The notes below the pieces were generated by a model, which saw only the letters and a program-made list of their open reading frames with translations, did no database searches and was not told the DNA's origin. From positions 1 to 46,227 of the IMG/VR virus record IMGVR_UViG_3300037587_000803: a stretch of DNA of 46,227 nt. One strand, given 5' to 3'. The translations under genes and the position numbers were made by a program. Positions 40,671-46,227 of the stretch are shown in pieces (within the stretch, counting starts at the first letter, position 1; the number at the start of each line of letters is the position of its first letter). Source of the DNA: a virus.

Positions 40671-40940
40671 TCAAGATTCAACGGTTATTACACCACTAAT
40701 TAAGACATTGGTACATCCTGGATATTGGACAAACCAATACTCCTTTCTGGCATCAAAATTACGAAATTGTTTCGCCTCTTGATGCCGAATGGTTCCCTCA
40801 TAATAACAGATGCAGTTCCCGTCTGCTGCCGGTATTACATGACAGGATTTTTGAATTATAGGACACCACCCTAAACTTTTGGCTCTTGCTGCGCCTAAGG
40901 CTTGGGCAGCTTCGTCTTCTGTCTCAAATTGAGTCTTCAT
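40671..40940 (-). CDS. Small Cys-containing protein
   Basis: 89 residues, start after gggagggtgag. Helical start (DEAAQALGAARAKSLGW), then CPIIQKSCHVI, GNCICYYEG and YPGCTNV; four or more Cys may bind metal. Conserved-looking but unknown. Its stop borders the structured region. Confidence 0.5.
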   Translation of the reverse strand: MKTQFETEDEAAQALGAARAKSLGWCPIIQKSCHVIPAADGNCICYYEGTIRHQEAKQFRNFDARKEYWFVQYPGCTNVLISGVITVES

Positions 40941-40941
40941 C

Positions 40942-41034
40942 TCACCCTCCTATCACCCCGGCCACCACAAGCAATCCGGCAAAGTAGAGCAGGATTGCGA
41001 GCAGAAATAGGGCGGTTTTGTGGTCGTAGGTCAT
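40942..41034 (-). CDS. 30-residue membrane peptide
   Basis: MTYDHKTALFLLAILL, hydrophobic to the end (VVAGVIGG). ATG overlaps the zinc-ribbon gene's stop (ATGA) and its last codons form the ribosome site of the next gene. Confidence 0.45.
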   Translation of the reverse strand: MTYDHKTALFLLAILLYFAGLLVVAGVIGG

Positions 41035-41222
41035 TTCTTTTTCCAAGTCTTAAAGTTATATGATACATTAAGCTGAGCAATGTAAGTTTCACCACAGTCA
41101 CAGTCTTGTTCCCATTCATCACCATCGTTTTTTGGGGGTAAACCATCCCACCAATCCTGATTTGTTTCTCCACAATGGGGGCAGGTGGGGAAGTCTGTAT
41201 ATTCCGTATCATATTTAGGCAT
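41031..41222 (-). CDS. Phage zinc-ribbon protein
   Basis: 63 residues. FPTCPHCGETNQDWWDG and WEQDCDCGETYIAQLNV followed by SYNFKTWKKK match a common small phage zinc-ribbon type, with two Cys pairs and a final F-x-T basic end. Longer overlapping frame 40937-41212 is a shadow. Confidence 0.65.
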   Translation of the reverse strand: MPKYDTEYTDFPTCPHCGETNQDWWDGLPPKNDGDEWEQDCDCGETYIAQLNVSYNFKTWKKK

Positions 41223-41233
41223 CGCTCCCTCCT

Positions 41234-41410
41234 TTAAAATCGAAGTTTATACTCAAAAGCCCGCCCAATATCATCCCAATGTTGTAAGATTATTTCCAAG
41301 GTGCAGGTCGGCATAACTGTGATATTTACGAGAGCCACAATCTTGCCGTGCTCTTTCCCGATGAGCCACCATTCGGGGAAGTTGTCGAGATACATGGGGT
41401 AGGGGTTCAT
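41234..41410 (-). CDS. Small hypothetical protein
   Basis: 58 residues from ATG 41410 (aaggagacccc upstream, ATGA overlap). MNPYPMYLDNFPEWWLIGK then beta/helix. No family recognised. Confidence 0.5.
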   Translation of the reverse strand: MNPYPMYLDNFPEWWLIGKEHGKIVALVNITVMPTCTLEIILQHWDDIGRAFEYKLRF

Positions 41411-41721
41411 GGGGTCTCCTTCTGCTTTATTCTCCAAGTATGTCCACCATAGCCAGAAAGGGTTATCCAGCCTTCTTCACCACCAGTAACACCAAGACAT
41501 TCAGTAGAACCCCCGCAACTAAAACCTTTGCCCTCAACGCTGAAGAAGGCTGAGTCCTTTCCGTTTGCCTTCAGTGTGATATCTGTGATAGTCGTTTTTC
41601 CACCTACTCCAACTTGGGGGTAGCTGTCCTCTAATTCTTCAAGGATACCGCCAATCCATTCCTTTTTTCGTTCAACAAATTGGCTCCAAAGTGGGTACTG
41701 TCTTCGATTAATAGTTATCAT
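41407..41721 (-). CDS. First gene of the leftward unit, hypothetical
   Basis: 104 residues from ATG 41721 (cggaggcaac upstream). MITINRRQYPLWSQFVERK, a helix (GGILEELEDSYPQ), a Gly-rich beta part (GKGFSCGGSTECLG) and GYGGHTWRIKQ. No family recognised. As the first leftward gene it may be an early function such as anti-host or anti-repressor, but that is position only. Confidence 0.5.
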   Translation of the reverse strand: MITINRRQYPLWSQFVERKKEWIGGILEELEDSYPQVGVGGKTTITDITLKANGKDSAFFSVEGKGFSCGGSTECLGVTGGEEGWITLSGYGGHTWRIKQKETP

Positions 41722-41750
41722 GTTGCCTCCGAATTTTGATGTTGAGATAC

Positions 41751-41780
41751 AAATTACCACAAAGGCAAGATTCTTGTCAA
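41751..41780 (-). promoter_or_regulatory. Leftward promoter
   Basis: Read on the minus strand: perfect -35 TTGACA (41780-41775), 18-base spacer, -10 TAATTT (41756-41751). It would drive the unit that includes the exonuclease and recT. Confidence 0.6.
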
Positions 41781-41868
41781 TAAAATAATGCAGAAAAGCT
41801 GACTACATTTCCTAACTTATTGATAATGCTGTAATGTTGTTTTACCAAGAGGGCAATTAATTAATCCC
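41781..41868. promoter_or_regulatory. Divergent control region / operator candidate
   Basis: AT-rich 88 bases between opposing promoters. Contains the perfect palindrome ATTAATTAAT flanked by GGG and CCC (about 41851-41868) just upstream of the rightward -35, and related words TTGATAATG and TGTAATG. A binding site for the HTH protein encoded next is likely but not shown. Confidence 0.4.
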
Positions 41869-41897
41869 TTGACTTTCAATGTTTAATCAAATATCAT
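41869..41897 (+). promoter_or_regulatory. Rightward promoter giving a leaderless message
   Basis: -35 TTGACT (41869-41874), spacer exactly 17, -10 TATCAT (41892-41897). The expected start of transcription, about 7 bases after the -10, falls on the ATG of the HTH gene (41905). No Shine-Dalgarno precedes that ATG. Confidence 0.65.
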
Positions 41898-41904
41898 AGC
41901 CATT

Positions 41905-42099
41905 ATGGAAAACTTCTATAAAAAAGTCAAACGAAATCGGAAAAAATTAAAGGAAGCTGGTTTTAGGGCTCCCACAATTCACCGTTGGGAATACGGAAAA
42001 AGGATTCCGTCTTTTGATATTGCAATAAAACTTGCATTGATCCTTGATATGAACCTTAGAGATATCCCATTTCGGCGGATAGAGGTCAATAAGCCCTAA
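41905..42099 (+). CDS. XRE/Cro-cI-type HTH regulator, leaderless
   Basis: 64 residues. KVKRNRKKLKEAGFRAPTIH, RWEYGKRIPSFDIAIKLAL and LDMNLRDIPF form a single HTH_3-type domain; RAPTIHRWEYG is the recognition-helix region. No dimerisation or protease domain, so it is Cro-like in size. Divergent from the recombination unit, with a consensus promoter whose start coincides with the ATG, as for lambda cI. Probable switch regulator; no integrase is present to prove lysogeny. Confidence 0.75.
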   Translation: MENFYKKVKRNRKKLKEAGFRAPTIHRWEYGKRIPSFDIAIKLALILDMNLRDIPFRRIEVNKP

Positions 42100-42120
42100 C
42101 CCCCCACGACAGGAGATGAG

Positions 42121-42285
42121 ATGTCCAAGAAAAGCTATGACCAACGATTAAGGGAACGATGGAAGCGGAGAGAGGAAAAAGAGAAGTTTTCACGTCAAGG
42201 CCTGGGCAGATTTTATGATATGAGCAATATGGCTGGACAGTTAGCTTTAATTCTGCCCTTTCTTTTTGGCAAGAGAAATAGATGA
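42121..42285 (+). CDS. Small basic protein
   Basis: 54 residues, start after aggagatgag. Very basic first half (RLRERWKRREEKEKFSR) and a hydrophobic patch (GQLALILPFLFG). Unknown function; first gene after the regulator. Confidence 0.5.
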   Translation: MSKKSYDQRLRERWKRREEKEKFSRQGLGRFYDMSNMAGQLALILPFLFGKRNR

Positions 42286-42398
42286 TGCCCAAATACCTCG
42301 CCCTTATCTGCCTAATCGCCCTGCTGCCAACCCTTTTCTGCATGGCAGTTGTGAGGGTGTTCGAGGCATGGTGGGAGTGGGTTGAGGCGCAATTATGA
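42282..42398 (+). CDS. 38-residue membrane peptide
   Basis: MMPKYLALICLIALLPTLF, one membrane segment, Trp-rich end (WWEWVEAQ). ATGA overlaps with both neighbours. Unknown role. Confidence 0.45.
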   Translation: MMPKYLALICLIALLPTLFCMAVVRVFEAWWEWVEAQL

Positions 42399-43147
42399 TG
42401 AACAAAGCCACCATCAAACACATCATAGGCTTTTCAGGAGGTTTAGCTTCGGCAGTAACAGCGCATATCATAGCCGAGCAATACCCAGATGATACTATCC
42501 TTCTCTTCCATGACACCAAGACAGAGCCAGCAGACAATGACCGCTTCCGTGCCGAGGTTGCCGAATATATGGGCTTGTCTATCACCGAGGATTCAGATGG
42601 GCGTAATATATGGGAGATATTCAGAGATGAGGGCTTTCTTGGTAATGGCCGGAATACCCCATGCAGTAGAATTTTAAAGCAGGGTAGGTCAATGCAGTTT
42701 GTTCTTAATCATCAGCCAGCTATCCTATACATTGGCTTTACCTTAGAAGAATGGAGTAGGGCGCAAAGAACCTATAGCCGCTATGGTCATAAGGGGGTCG
42801 ATGTCAAATTCCCCCTCATCAAACGCAAGATAACCAAGGCTGAGTGTCATAACAGGGTAGAGAAGTGTTGGGGCATTAAGCCCCCAGCCTTATATAAGTG
42901 GGCAGAGCATGCGAATTGTATCCCATGTATCAAGGGCAAGAAAGCCTATTGGGGATTGATTTATAAGTTTGAGCGTGAGGCATGGGAAAAGGCGAGTAAT
43001 GCAGAAAAGGAATTTGGGCATACGATATTCACAGAAGCGGGTTCATTGGAAGAGGAACTGGATAACTGCCTTCGCCTTGCTGATAAATATCTAAAGAAAC
43101 GGTCACAGATGAGCTTAATTCAATATCCATGCGAGTGTGCGGCATGA
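42395..43147 (+). CDS. PP-loop / PAPS-reductase-like protein
   Basis: 250 residues. PP-loop SGGLAS (14-19) binds ATP/PPi; TILLFHDTKTEP matches the second strand of the PAPS-reductase family; NTPCSRILK carries a conserved Cys, and HANCIPCIKGKKAYWG is a second Cys motif. Phage members are thought to act in nucleotide/tRNA/DNA sulfur or modification chemistry, but substrate is unknown. Cotranscribed with nucleases and a methyltransferase. Confidence 0.75.
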   Translation: MMNKATIKHIIGFSGGLASAVTAHIIAEQYPDDTILLFHDTKTEPADNDRFRAEVAEYMGLSITEDSDGRNIWEIFRDEGFLGNGRNTPCSRILKQGRSMQFVLNHQPAILYIGFTLEEWSRAQRTYSRYGHKGVDVKFPLIKRKITKAECHNRVEKCWGIKPPALYKWAEHANCIPCIKGKKAYWGLIYKFEREAWEKASNAEKEFGHTIFTEAGSLEEELDNCLRLADKYLKKRSQMSLIQYPCECAA

Positions 43148-43557
43148 GCCCTAACTGGAGCCCCGAAGACCTACTCATAGCCCAAGAGCGAGTCAAGCTC
43201 AACATGCAAGGGCCAACAGTGGATGCCTTGACAGGTAAAGACTTAGAATCCGCAGATCCAGGTCCAGAGTCCGAATTGCAGAAGAAGATAGTGGCCGATG
43301 CTAAGAGAAATGGCTGGCCCTGTTTATCCTTCAGGATGTCTAAGCAGGCTAAAGGTTTTCTTGTTCCCGGTTGGCCAGACCTCACCCTTTGCCTACCCTT
43401 TGGCCGGGTGGTATTCATGGAGTTAAAGACAGCTAAAGGGGCTTTGAGGGATAAACAACGACTCATTGTAAACATGCTCCGTCAACTTGGGCATGAAGTG
43501 TATGTTGTAAGAAGCTTTAAATCTTATCTCAAAATTGTGGAGCAAAAAGCAGAATAA
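43144..43557 (+). CDS. VRR-NUC domain nuclease
   Basis: 137 residues from ATG 43144 (ATGA overlap). Catalytic set: E44 (PESELQKKIV), D79 in VPGWPDLTLC, E93 and K95 in VFMELKTAKG, then Q105. VRR-NUC enzymes cut branched or structured DNA; phage copies stand near replication and recombination genes. Confidence 0.85.
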   Translation: MSPNWSPEDLLIAQERVKLNMQGPTVDALTGKDLESADPGPESELQKKIVADAKRNGWPCLSFRMSKQAKGFLVPGWPDLTLCLPFGRVVFMELKTAKGALRDKQRLIVNMLRQLGHEVYVVRSFKSYLKIVEQKAE

Positions 43558-44081
43558 TGGTAAAGAAAATTTATAAAAAGAAACAATCTGAAAAACAAAA
43601 AGAACAAACAAAAAGACTTCATGCATTGCCTAGAAGCGCAAAACAGTTAGAAGCCTTTTTTAAGTCACAACAAATAGGTCGAAAATTACCTAGAACTAAG
43701 AAGCAGATTCAACACTGGCAAGAATTACTTAAAAAGCCAAGGACTAAAACCCAACGTGAAGCTTCTCGTGCAAGCGTAAAGAAGGCATGCGAAGCTAGTC
43801 GAAAACTCCCTAGAACTAAAGCGCAGTTAGAAGCTAATCGTAAAAATGGATGCAAACTTGTATTTAACCCACATGGATCTACTGTATCTGCTAATGACAT
43901 CATAGAGCATCACAATGACTTGTGCCATGGCGCAGAAAGGCCAGATGATGTTACTTTAATGACTCATAGCGAACATAGCAGATTACATATGGAATTACGT
44001 ATAAAGAACGGTACTCATCCTCATCGTGGCATTGTGGAGCCCAAACCACAGGACCTGCATGGGAATTTGGAGGGGGAATGA
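43557..44081 (+). CDS. HNH endonuclease with LPRTK repeats (plus-strand copy)
   Basis: 174 residues; TAATG overlap. Four basic repeats of the form LPR[TS]-x-K-Q-x-x-A start at about 24, 44, 60 and 84, like NUMOD-type DNA-binding repeats of homing endonucleases. HNH block IIEHHNDLCHGAERPDDVT (115-133) ends in HSEHSRLH (H140, H144). Closely related to the minus-strand HNH gene. AT-rich and probably mobile. Confidence 0.8.
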   Translation: MVKKIYKKKQSEKQKEQTKRLHALPRSAKQLEAFFKSQQIGRKLPRTKKQIQHWQELLKKPRTKTQREASRASVKKACEASRKLPRTKAQLEANRKNGCKLVFNPHGSTVSANDIIEHHNDLCHGAERPDDVTLMTHSEHSRLHMELRIKNGTHPHRGIVEPKPQDLHGNLEGE

Positions 44082-44476
44082 TGATTAAACCAAAAGTGAT
44101 TGTTCTGTGTGGCTCATCGAAATTCGTTGAAATCATGGCGGTAACTGAATGGCTGATAGAACGAGATGAGCTTGCTATTACAATGGGCCTCAATTTATTG
44201 CCCTCATGGTATCCTAATTGCCCAGCGGATCATTTGGCAGAGCATGAGGGATGCGCTGAAATGATGGATGAATTACATCTACGAAAGATTGACTTGGCCG
44301 ATGAAATCTTTGTCGTTGATTGGGATGGTTATATCGGTGAAAGCACACAAAAAGAGATAGAATATGCAGAGAAACATAAAAAACGTATTCGTTATTTCAC
44401 ACAGGACTTTATAGGTCAGCAGGTATGTAAACTTATAGTGGAGCCTAAGTCCCCATGCCCCACCCCCACATCATAG
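44078..44476 (+). CDS. Nucleoside 2-deoxyribosyltransferase-like protein
   Basis: 132 residues, ATGA overlap. VIVLCGSSKFVEIM (Rossmann-like start), LHLRKIDLADEIFVVDWDGY and IGESTQKEIEYAEKHKKRIR match the deoxyribosyltransferase/TIR-like fold, where E343-type glutamate of G-E-S-T is nucleotide-contacting in relatives. Could act in nucleotide salvage or in base-modified DNA synthesis. Enzyme activity not proven. Confidence 0.6.
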   Translation: MMIKPKVIVLCGSSKFVEIMAVTEWLIERDELAITMGLNLLPSWYPNCPADHLAEHEGCAEMMDELHLRKIDLADEIFVVDWDGYIGESTQKEIEYAEKHKKRIRYFTQDFIGQQVCKLIVEPKSPCPTPTS

Positions 44477-44679
44477 ACCTCATCCTCCAGACGGCAAGGC
44501 GTAGACCTGGCAAAGACCGGGTGAAGAATATCAAGGATGTAGTGATTGAGGTTAGGGTTGAGATTAATCGGGTGATTGGGAGGCATGAGGAGCAACAAGG
44601 CATCGTGAAGTGGACTTGTAAGCGGGAGAAGGACAGGGATGGAGAAGATCAAAGTAAATATCCGAGACACTTGCCCTGA
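44455..44679 (+). CDS. Basic helical hypothetical protein
   Basis: 74 residues. IIDLILQTARRRPGKDR and VVIEVRVEINRVIGRHEEQQ. Overlaps the next gene by 41 bases, which argues for caution, but no other frame fills 44477-44638. Unknown family. Confidence 0.4.
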   Translation: MPHPHIIDLILQTARRRPGKDRVKNIKDVVIEVRVEINRVIGRHEEQQGIVKWTCKREKDRDGEDQSKYPRHLP

Positions 44680-44824
44680 CTGCGGAAGTAAAAAATGGAA
44701 CTCATCCTGGGGAAGCATGAATGACGCTAAATGCTCTCGGTGTGGGCGGGTGTGGCTCGTTTTAGAGAAGGCGGAGGGGACTACACGGGCAGCTAGTAGG
44801 GAGGAGAGCAATGGAACACAATAG
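44639..44824 (+). CDS. Small zinc-ribbon protein
   Basis: 61 residues. RDTCPDCGSKKWNSSWG and AKCSRCGRVWLVLEK form a Cys4 ribbon of the type found in small phage proteins. Unknown role. Confidence 0.6.
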   Translation: MEKIKVNIRDTCPDCGSKKWNSSWGSMNDAKCSRCGRVWLVLEKAEGTTRAASREESNGTQ

Positions 44825-45008
44825 AGCTTGGAATGCAGGTCAAGAAATGGGAAAGGCCATTATCGAAATGGTTCATCTTATGTATCAGAATCAAACAGCC
44901 TTAGCTTTTATACGGGCTTTATCAATTCAAATCAATACTGAGCGCAATAGAAGGGAAGATGAGCGGGAGGAGGAGAAAGATGAAAAGCATAAAATATCGG
45001 ATTTATGA
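44811..45008 (+). CDS. Hypothetical helical protein
   Basis: 65 residues, gggaggagagca site. Helical, with a Glu/Arg/Lys-rich end (NRREDEREEEKDEKHK) overlapping the start of the YopX gene by 29 bases. Unknown. Confidence 0.5.
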   Translation: MEHNRAWNAGQEMGKAIIEMVHLMYQNQTALAFIRALSIQINTERNRREDEREEEKDEKHKISDL

Positions 45009-45384
45009 CCCAATAGCAAAGAAGATGATTGAGAGTGGGGCAACCCCAACCATGCTAGCCGCTTTCTTTAAGGCTACTGCGGTACTCAATACAAGAGATG
45101 GGATGGAGTATCAGGAGTTTACCGGCCTCAAGGACAAGAACACCAAGGAGATATGGGAGGGGGATATCTGTAAATGGGAAGTGCCAAAGACGCTATTAGA
45201 AAGACAACGTAATGATGCCCCAAAAATAAGACTATTTGTATGTACATGGCGGGATAATGGATTTTACCTAGAATCACAACATAAATATCCCTACCATGAA
45301 TCCCATTTTTGGTGGCATGTATCAGATGATTCAGAAATCATCGGAAATCTGTACGAAAACCCTGAACTCCTGGCCCCCAAATGA
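44980..45384 (+). CDS. YopX-family protein
   Basis: 134 residues from ATG 44980 after gaggaggagaaag. KYRIYDPIAKKMIES, QEFTGLKDKNTKEIWEGDI and the closing EIIGNLYENPELL are the YopX signature. Widespread in phages; function unknown. Confidence 0.85.
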   Translation: MKSIKYRIYDPIAKKMIESGATPTMLAAFFKATAVLNTRDGMEYQEFTGLKDKNTKEIWEGDICKWEVPKTLLERQRNDAPKIRLFVCTWRDNGFYLESQHKYPYHESHFWWHVSDDSEIIGNLYENPELLAPK

Positions 45385-45455
45385 CCCTCATCATCGCCTT
45401 TATCATCGGGTTTTTGGTGGGGTTTGTGGTGTGCTTTTGGTGGAGCCATAGATGA
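45381..45455 (+). CDS. 24-residue membrane peptide
   Basis: MTLIIAFIIGFLVGF followed by VVCFWWSHR. ATGA overlaps at both ends. One of a recurring class of tiny membrane ORFs in this genome. Confidence 0.4.
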   Translation: MTLIIAFIIGFLVGFVVCFWWSHR

Positions 45456-45556
45456 TTGCATATCAGGATAACCTAATCAGCTTACATCAAGGCCATGTCC
45501 TCGATGTGTTGCCTAGTGCAGCAACCCATAGGGGCTCAGGGCGTGGCCTTGATTAA
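45452..45556 (+). pseudogene. N-terminal remnant of a DNA methyltransferase
   Basis: 34 codons: MIAYQDNLISLHQGHVLDVL is the usual first strand and motif lead of phage D12/N6-type methyltransferases (Y-x-D-x-x-x-x-L-x-x-G-D-x-x-E-V-L). It is followed by unrelated sequence and a TAA, and the next gene encodes a different type of methyltransferase. Looks like a replaced or deleted enzyme. Confidence 0.55.
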
Positions 45557-45566
45557 GCCTTACAAT

Positions 45567-46187
45567 ATGCAAGGAAAACAACTAAATTTTATACGAAATG
45601 TTGACATTATCCGCTCTATTTCATTTGATGAACATGAAATATTGGAATGGATTATCGAACTACATTGCCCCCAGGGGTTTGAACTGGACCCGACATACAG
45701 CACAGGCCGATTTTATTCCGGGATCCCGCAACCTAAATACAAATTTGATATTGATCCAAGGGGCCCCGGGGTTATCCAAGCAGATGTAAGACATTTACCT
45801 GTTAAAGATAATTCTATTAATTCGATTATGTTTGATCCGCCATTTGTTATTAAAAATGTAACCACTAGGGACTTGACAGGTATTGTTGAAAAGCGATTTT
45901 CCGCTTATCCATCGGCTGAAGCATTATATGATTTTTATTATCAATCGATTAAAGAATTCCAGAGAATCTTGATCCCGGGCGCCGTTCTAGTTTTCAAATG
46001 CCAAGATACTATTGATAGCGGGCGGCAATATTTAAGCCATGTGCAAATTGTGAATATGGCTGAACAAAGTGGTTTTTATACTAAGGATCTTTTTATTCTT
46101 TGTGCTCATAAACGGATTATTTCGCAAAACAGGCAATTCCACGCAAGGAAATATCATTCATATTTTTTGGTATTTTTAAAAAGATGA
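45567..46187 (+). CDS. DNA methyltransferase (DPPF type)
   Basis: 206 residues from ATG 45567; the frame opens earlier (45495) but that part overlaps the remnant above. FELDPTYSTGRFY (38-50), KFDIDPRGPGVIQADVRHLP and NSIMFDPPFV (catalytic motif IV, 90-93) place it in the SAM-dependent amino-methyltransferases. Probably protects phage DNA or marks GATC-like sites; target unknown. Its TGA overlaps the ATG of the ORF that crosses the contig join. Confidence 0.7.
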   Translation: MQGKQLNFIRNVDIIRSISFDEHEILEWIIELHCPQGFELDPTYSTGRFYSGIPQPKYKFDIDPRGPGVIQADVRHLPVKDNSINSIMFDPPFVIKNVTTRDLTGIVEKRFSAYPSAEALYDFYYQSIKEFQRILIPGAVLVFKCQDTIDSGRQYLSHVQIVNMAEQSGFYTKDLFILCAHKRIISQNRQFHARKYHSYFLVFLKR

Positions 46188-46222
46188 AGGAGTTAAGCCA
46201 AGAGGTAATGGAGTTTCGATGA
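46184..46222 (+). CDS. 12-codon ORF across the contig join
   Basis: MKELSQEVMEFR. Starts in the methyltransferase stop (ATGA) and its TGA overlaps the ATG of the first gene in the window (ATGA). It contains that gene's ggag site. Suggests unbroken translational coupling around the circle. Confidence 0.4.
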   Translation: MKELSQEVMEFR

Positions 46223-46227
46223 AAACC
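46202..46227. repeat. Terminal direct repeat (contig join), copy 2
   Basis: Exact copy of bases 1-26. Joining the copies gives a circle of 46,201 bases. Confidence 0.9.

Noticed and set aside
40510-40782. 90-codon plus-strand ORF in the structured region
   Set aside because: No good ribosome site, atypical composition, runs into a convincing minus-strand gene and covers several hairpins; taken as chance.
40937-41212. 91-codon minus ORF overlapping the zinc-ribbon gene
   Set aside because: Frame conflicts with the clear zinc-ribbon gene (41031-41222) and the coupled membrane peptide (40942-41034).
44416-44811. 131-codon minus ORF
   Set aside because: Antisense to coupled plus-strand genes with zinc-ribbon motifs and good ribosome sites.
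1-46227. Genome-wide TGA recoding
   Set aside because: Many genes use TGA as stop in ATGA overlaps with the next gene, so a global reassignment would fuse them; only two local cases look interesting.

Overview
The window looks like one complete tailed-phage genome. The first 26 bases recur exactly as the last 26, and a small reading frame runs across the join, so the contig is circular or circularly permuted. The morphogenesis set reads as a short-tailed (podovirus) phage of the Bordetella BPP-1 type: large terminase, head-to-tail connector portal, Bbp19-like protein, scaffold, BPP-1-like major capsid protein, Bbp16-like cement protein, T7-type tail-fibre N-terminus, tail tubular proteins A and B, and three large internal/ejection proteins. 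A Gram-negative host is inferred from two lipoproteins, the podovirus architecture and an O-antigen-ligase-like membrane protein. The host cannot be named more closely. I see no integrase, DNA polymerase, helicase, reverse transcriptase, tRNA or CRISPR array.

Layout. A divergent control region (41.72-41.91 kb) separates two transcription units. Leftward (41.7 to 34.9 kb, minus strand) is an early-type unit of small zinc-ribbon and membrane proteins, a long non-coding stretch full of hairpins (40.2-40.67 kb), an HNH endonuclease, a PD-(D/E)XK exonuclease, RecT, a Gp37/Gp68-type cysteine-rich protein and fused small phage modules. Rightward, an XRE-type HTH gene with an apparently leaderless message begins at 41905. 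It is followed by a PP-loop (PAPS-reductase-like) protein, VRR-NUC nuclease, a second HNH protein, a deoxyribosyltransferase-like protein, a YopX protein and a DNA methyltransferase. Across the join come a zinc-finger protein, GATC-rich intergenic islands, a DUF1376 replication protein, a Gly/Tyr-rich protein, a ferritin-like protein, a lysis/membrane cluster, and from 7.1 to 34.9 kb packaging, head, tail, ejection and fibre genes. The two units converge at 34.9 kb, where their stop codons overlap.

Most notable: (1) a 497-residue O-antigen-ligase/polymerase-like protein locked by 4-base overlaps inside the virion gene operon; (2) a roughly 470-base non-coding region with about ten consecutive hairpins, directly upstream of an HNH gene; (3) two genes whose coding frame continues sensibly across an in-frame TGA; (4) a three-member family of small proteins with a CxC...WxCxxHG signature; (5) a terminase C-terminal tail duplicated on the next protein; (6) a lambda-cI-like leaderless regulator promoter; (7) one ORF made of three phage modules that each keep a ribosome binding site. 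All calls come from reading the sequence; no database search was run.
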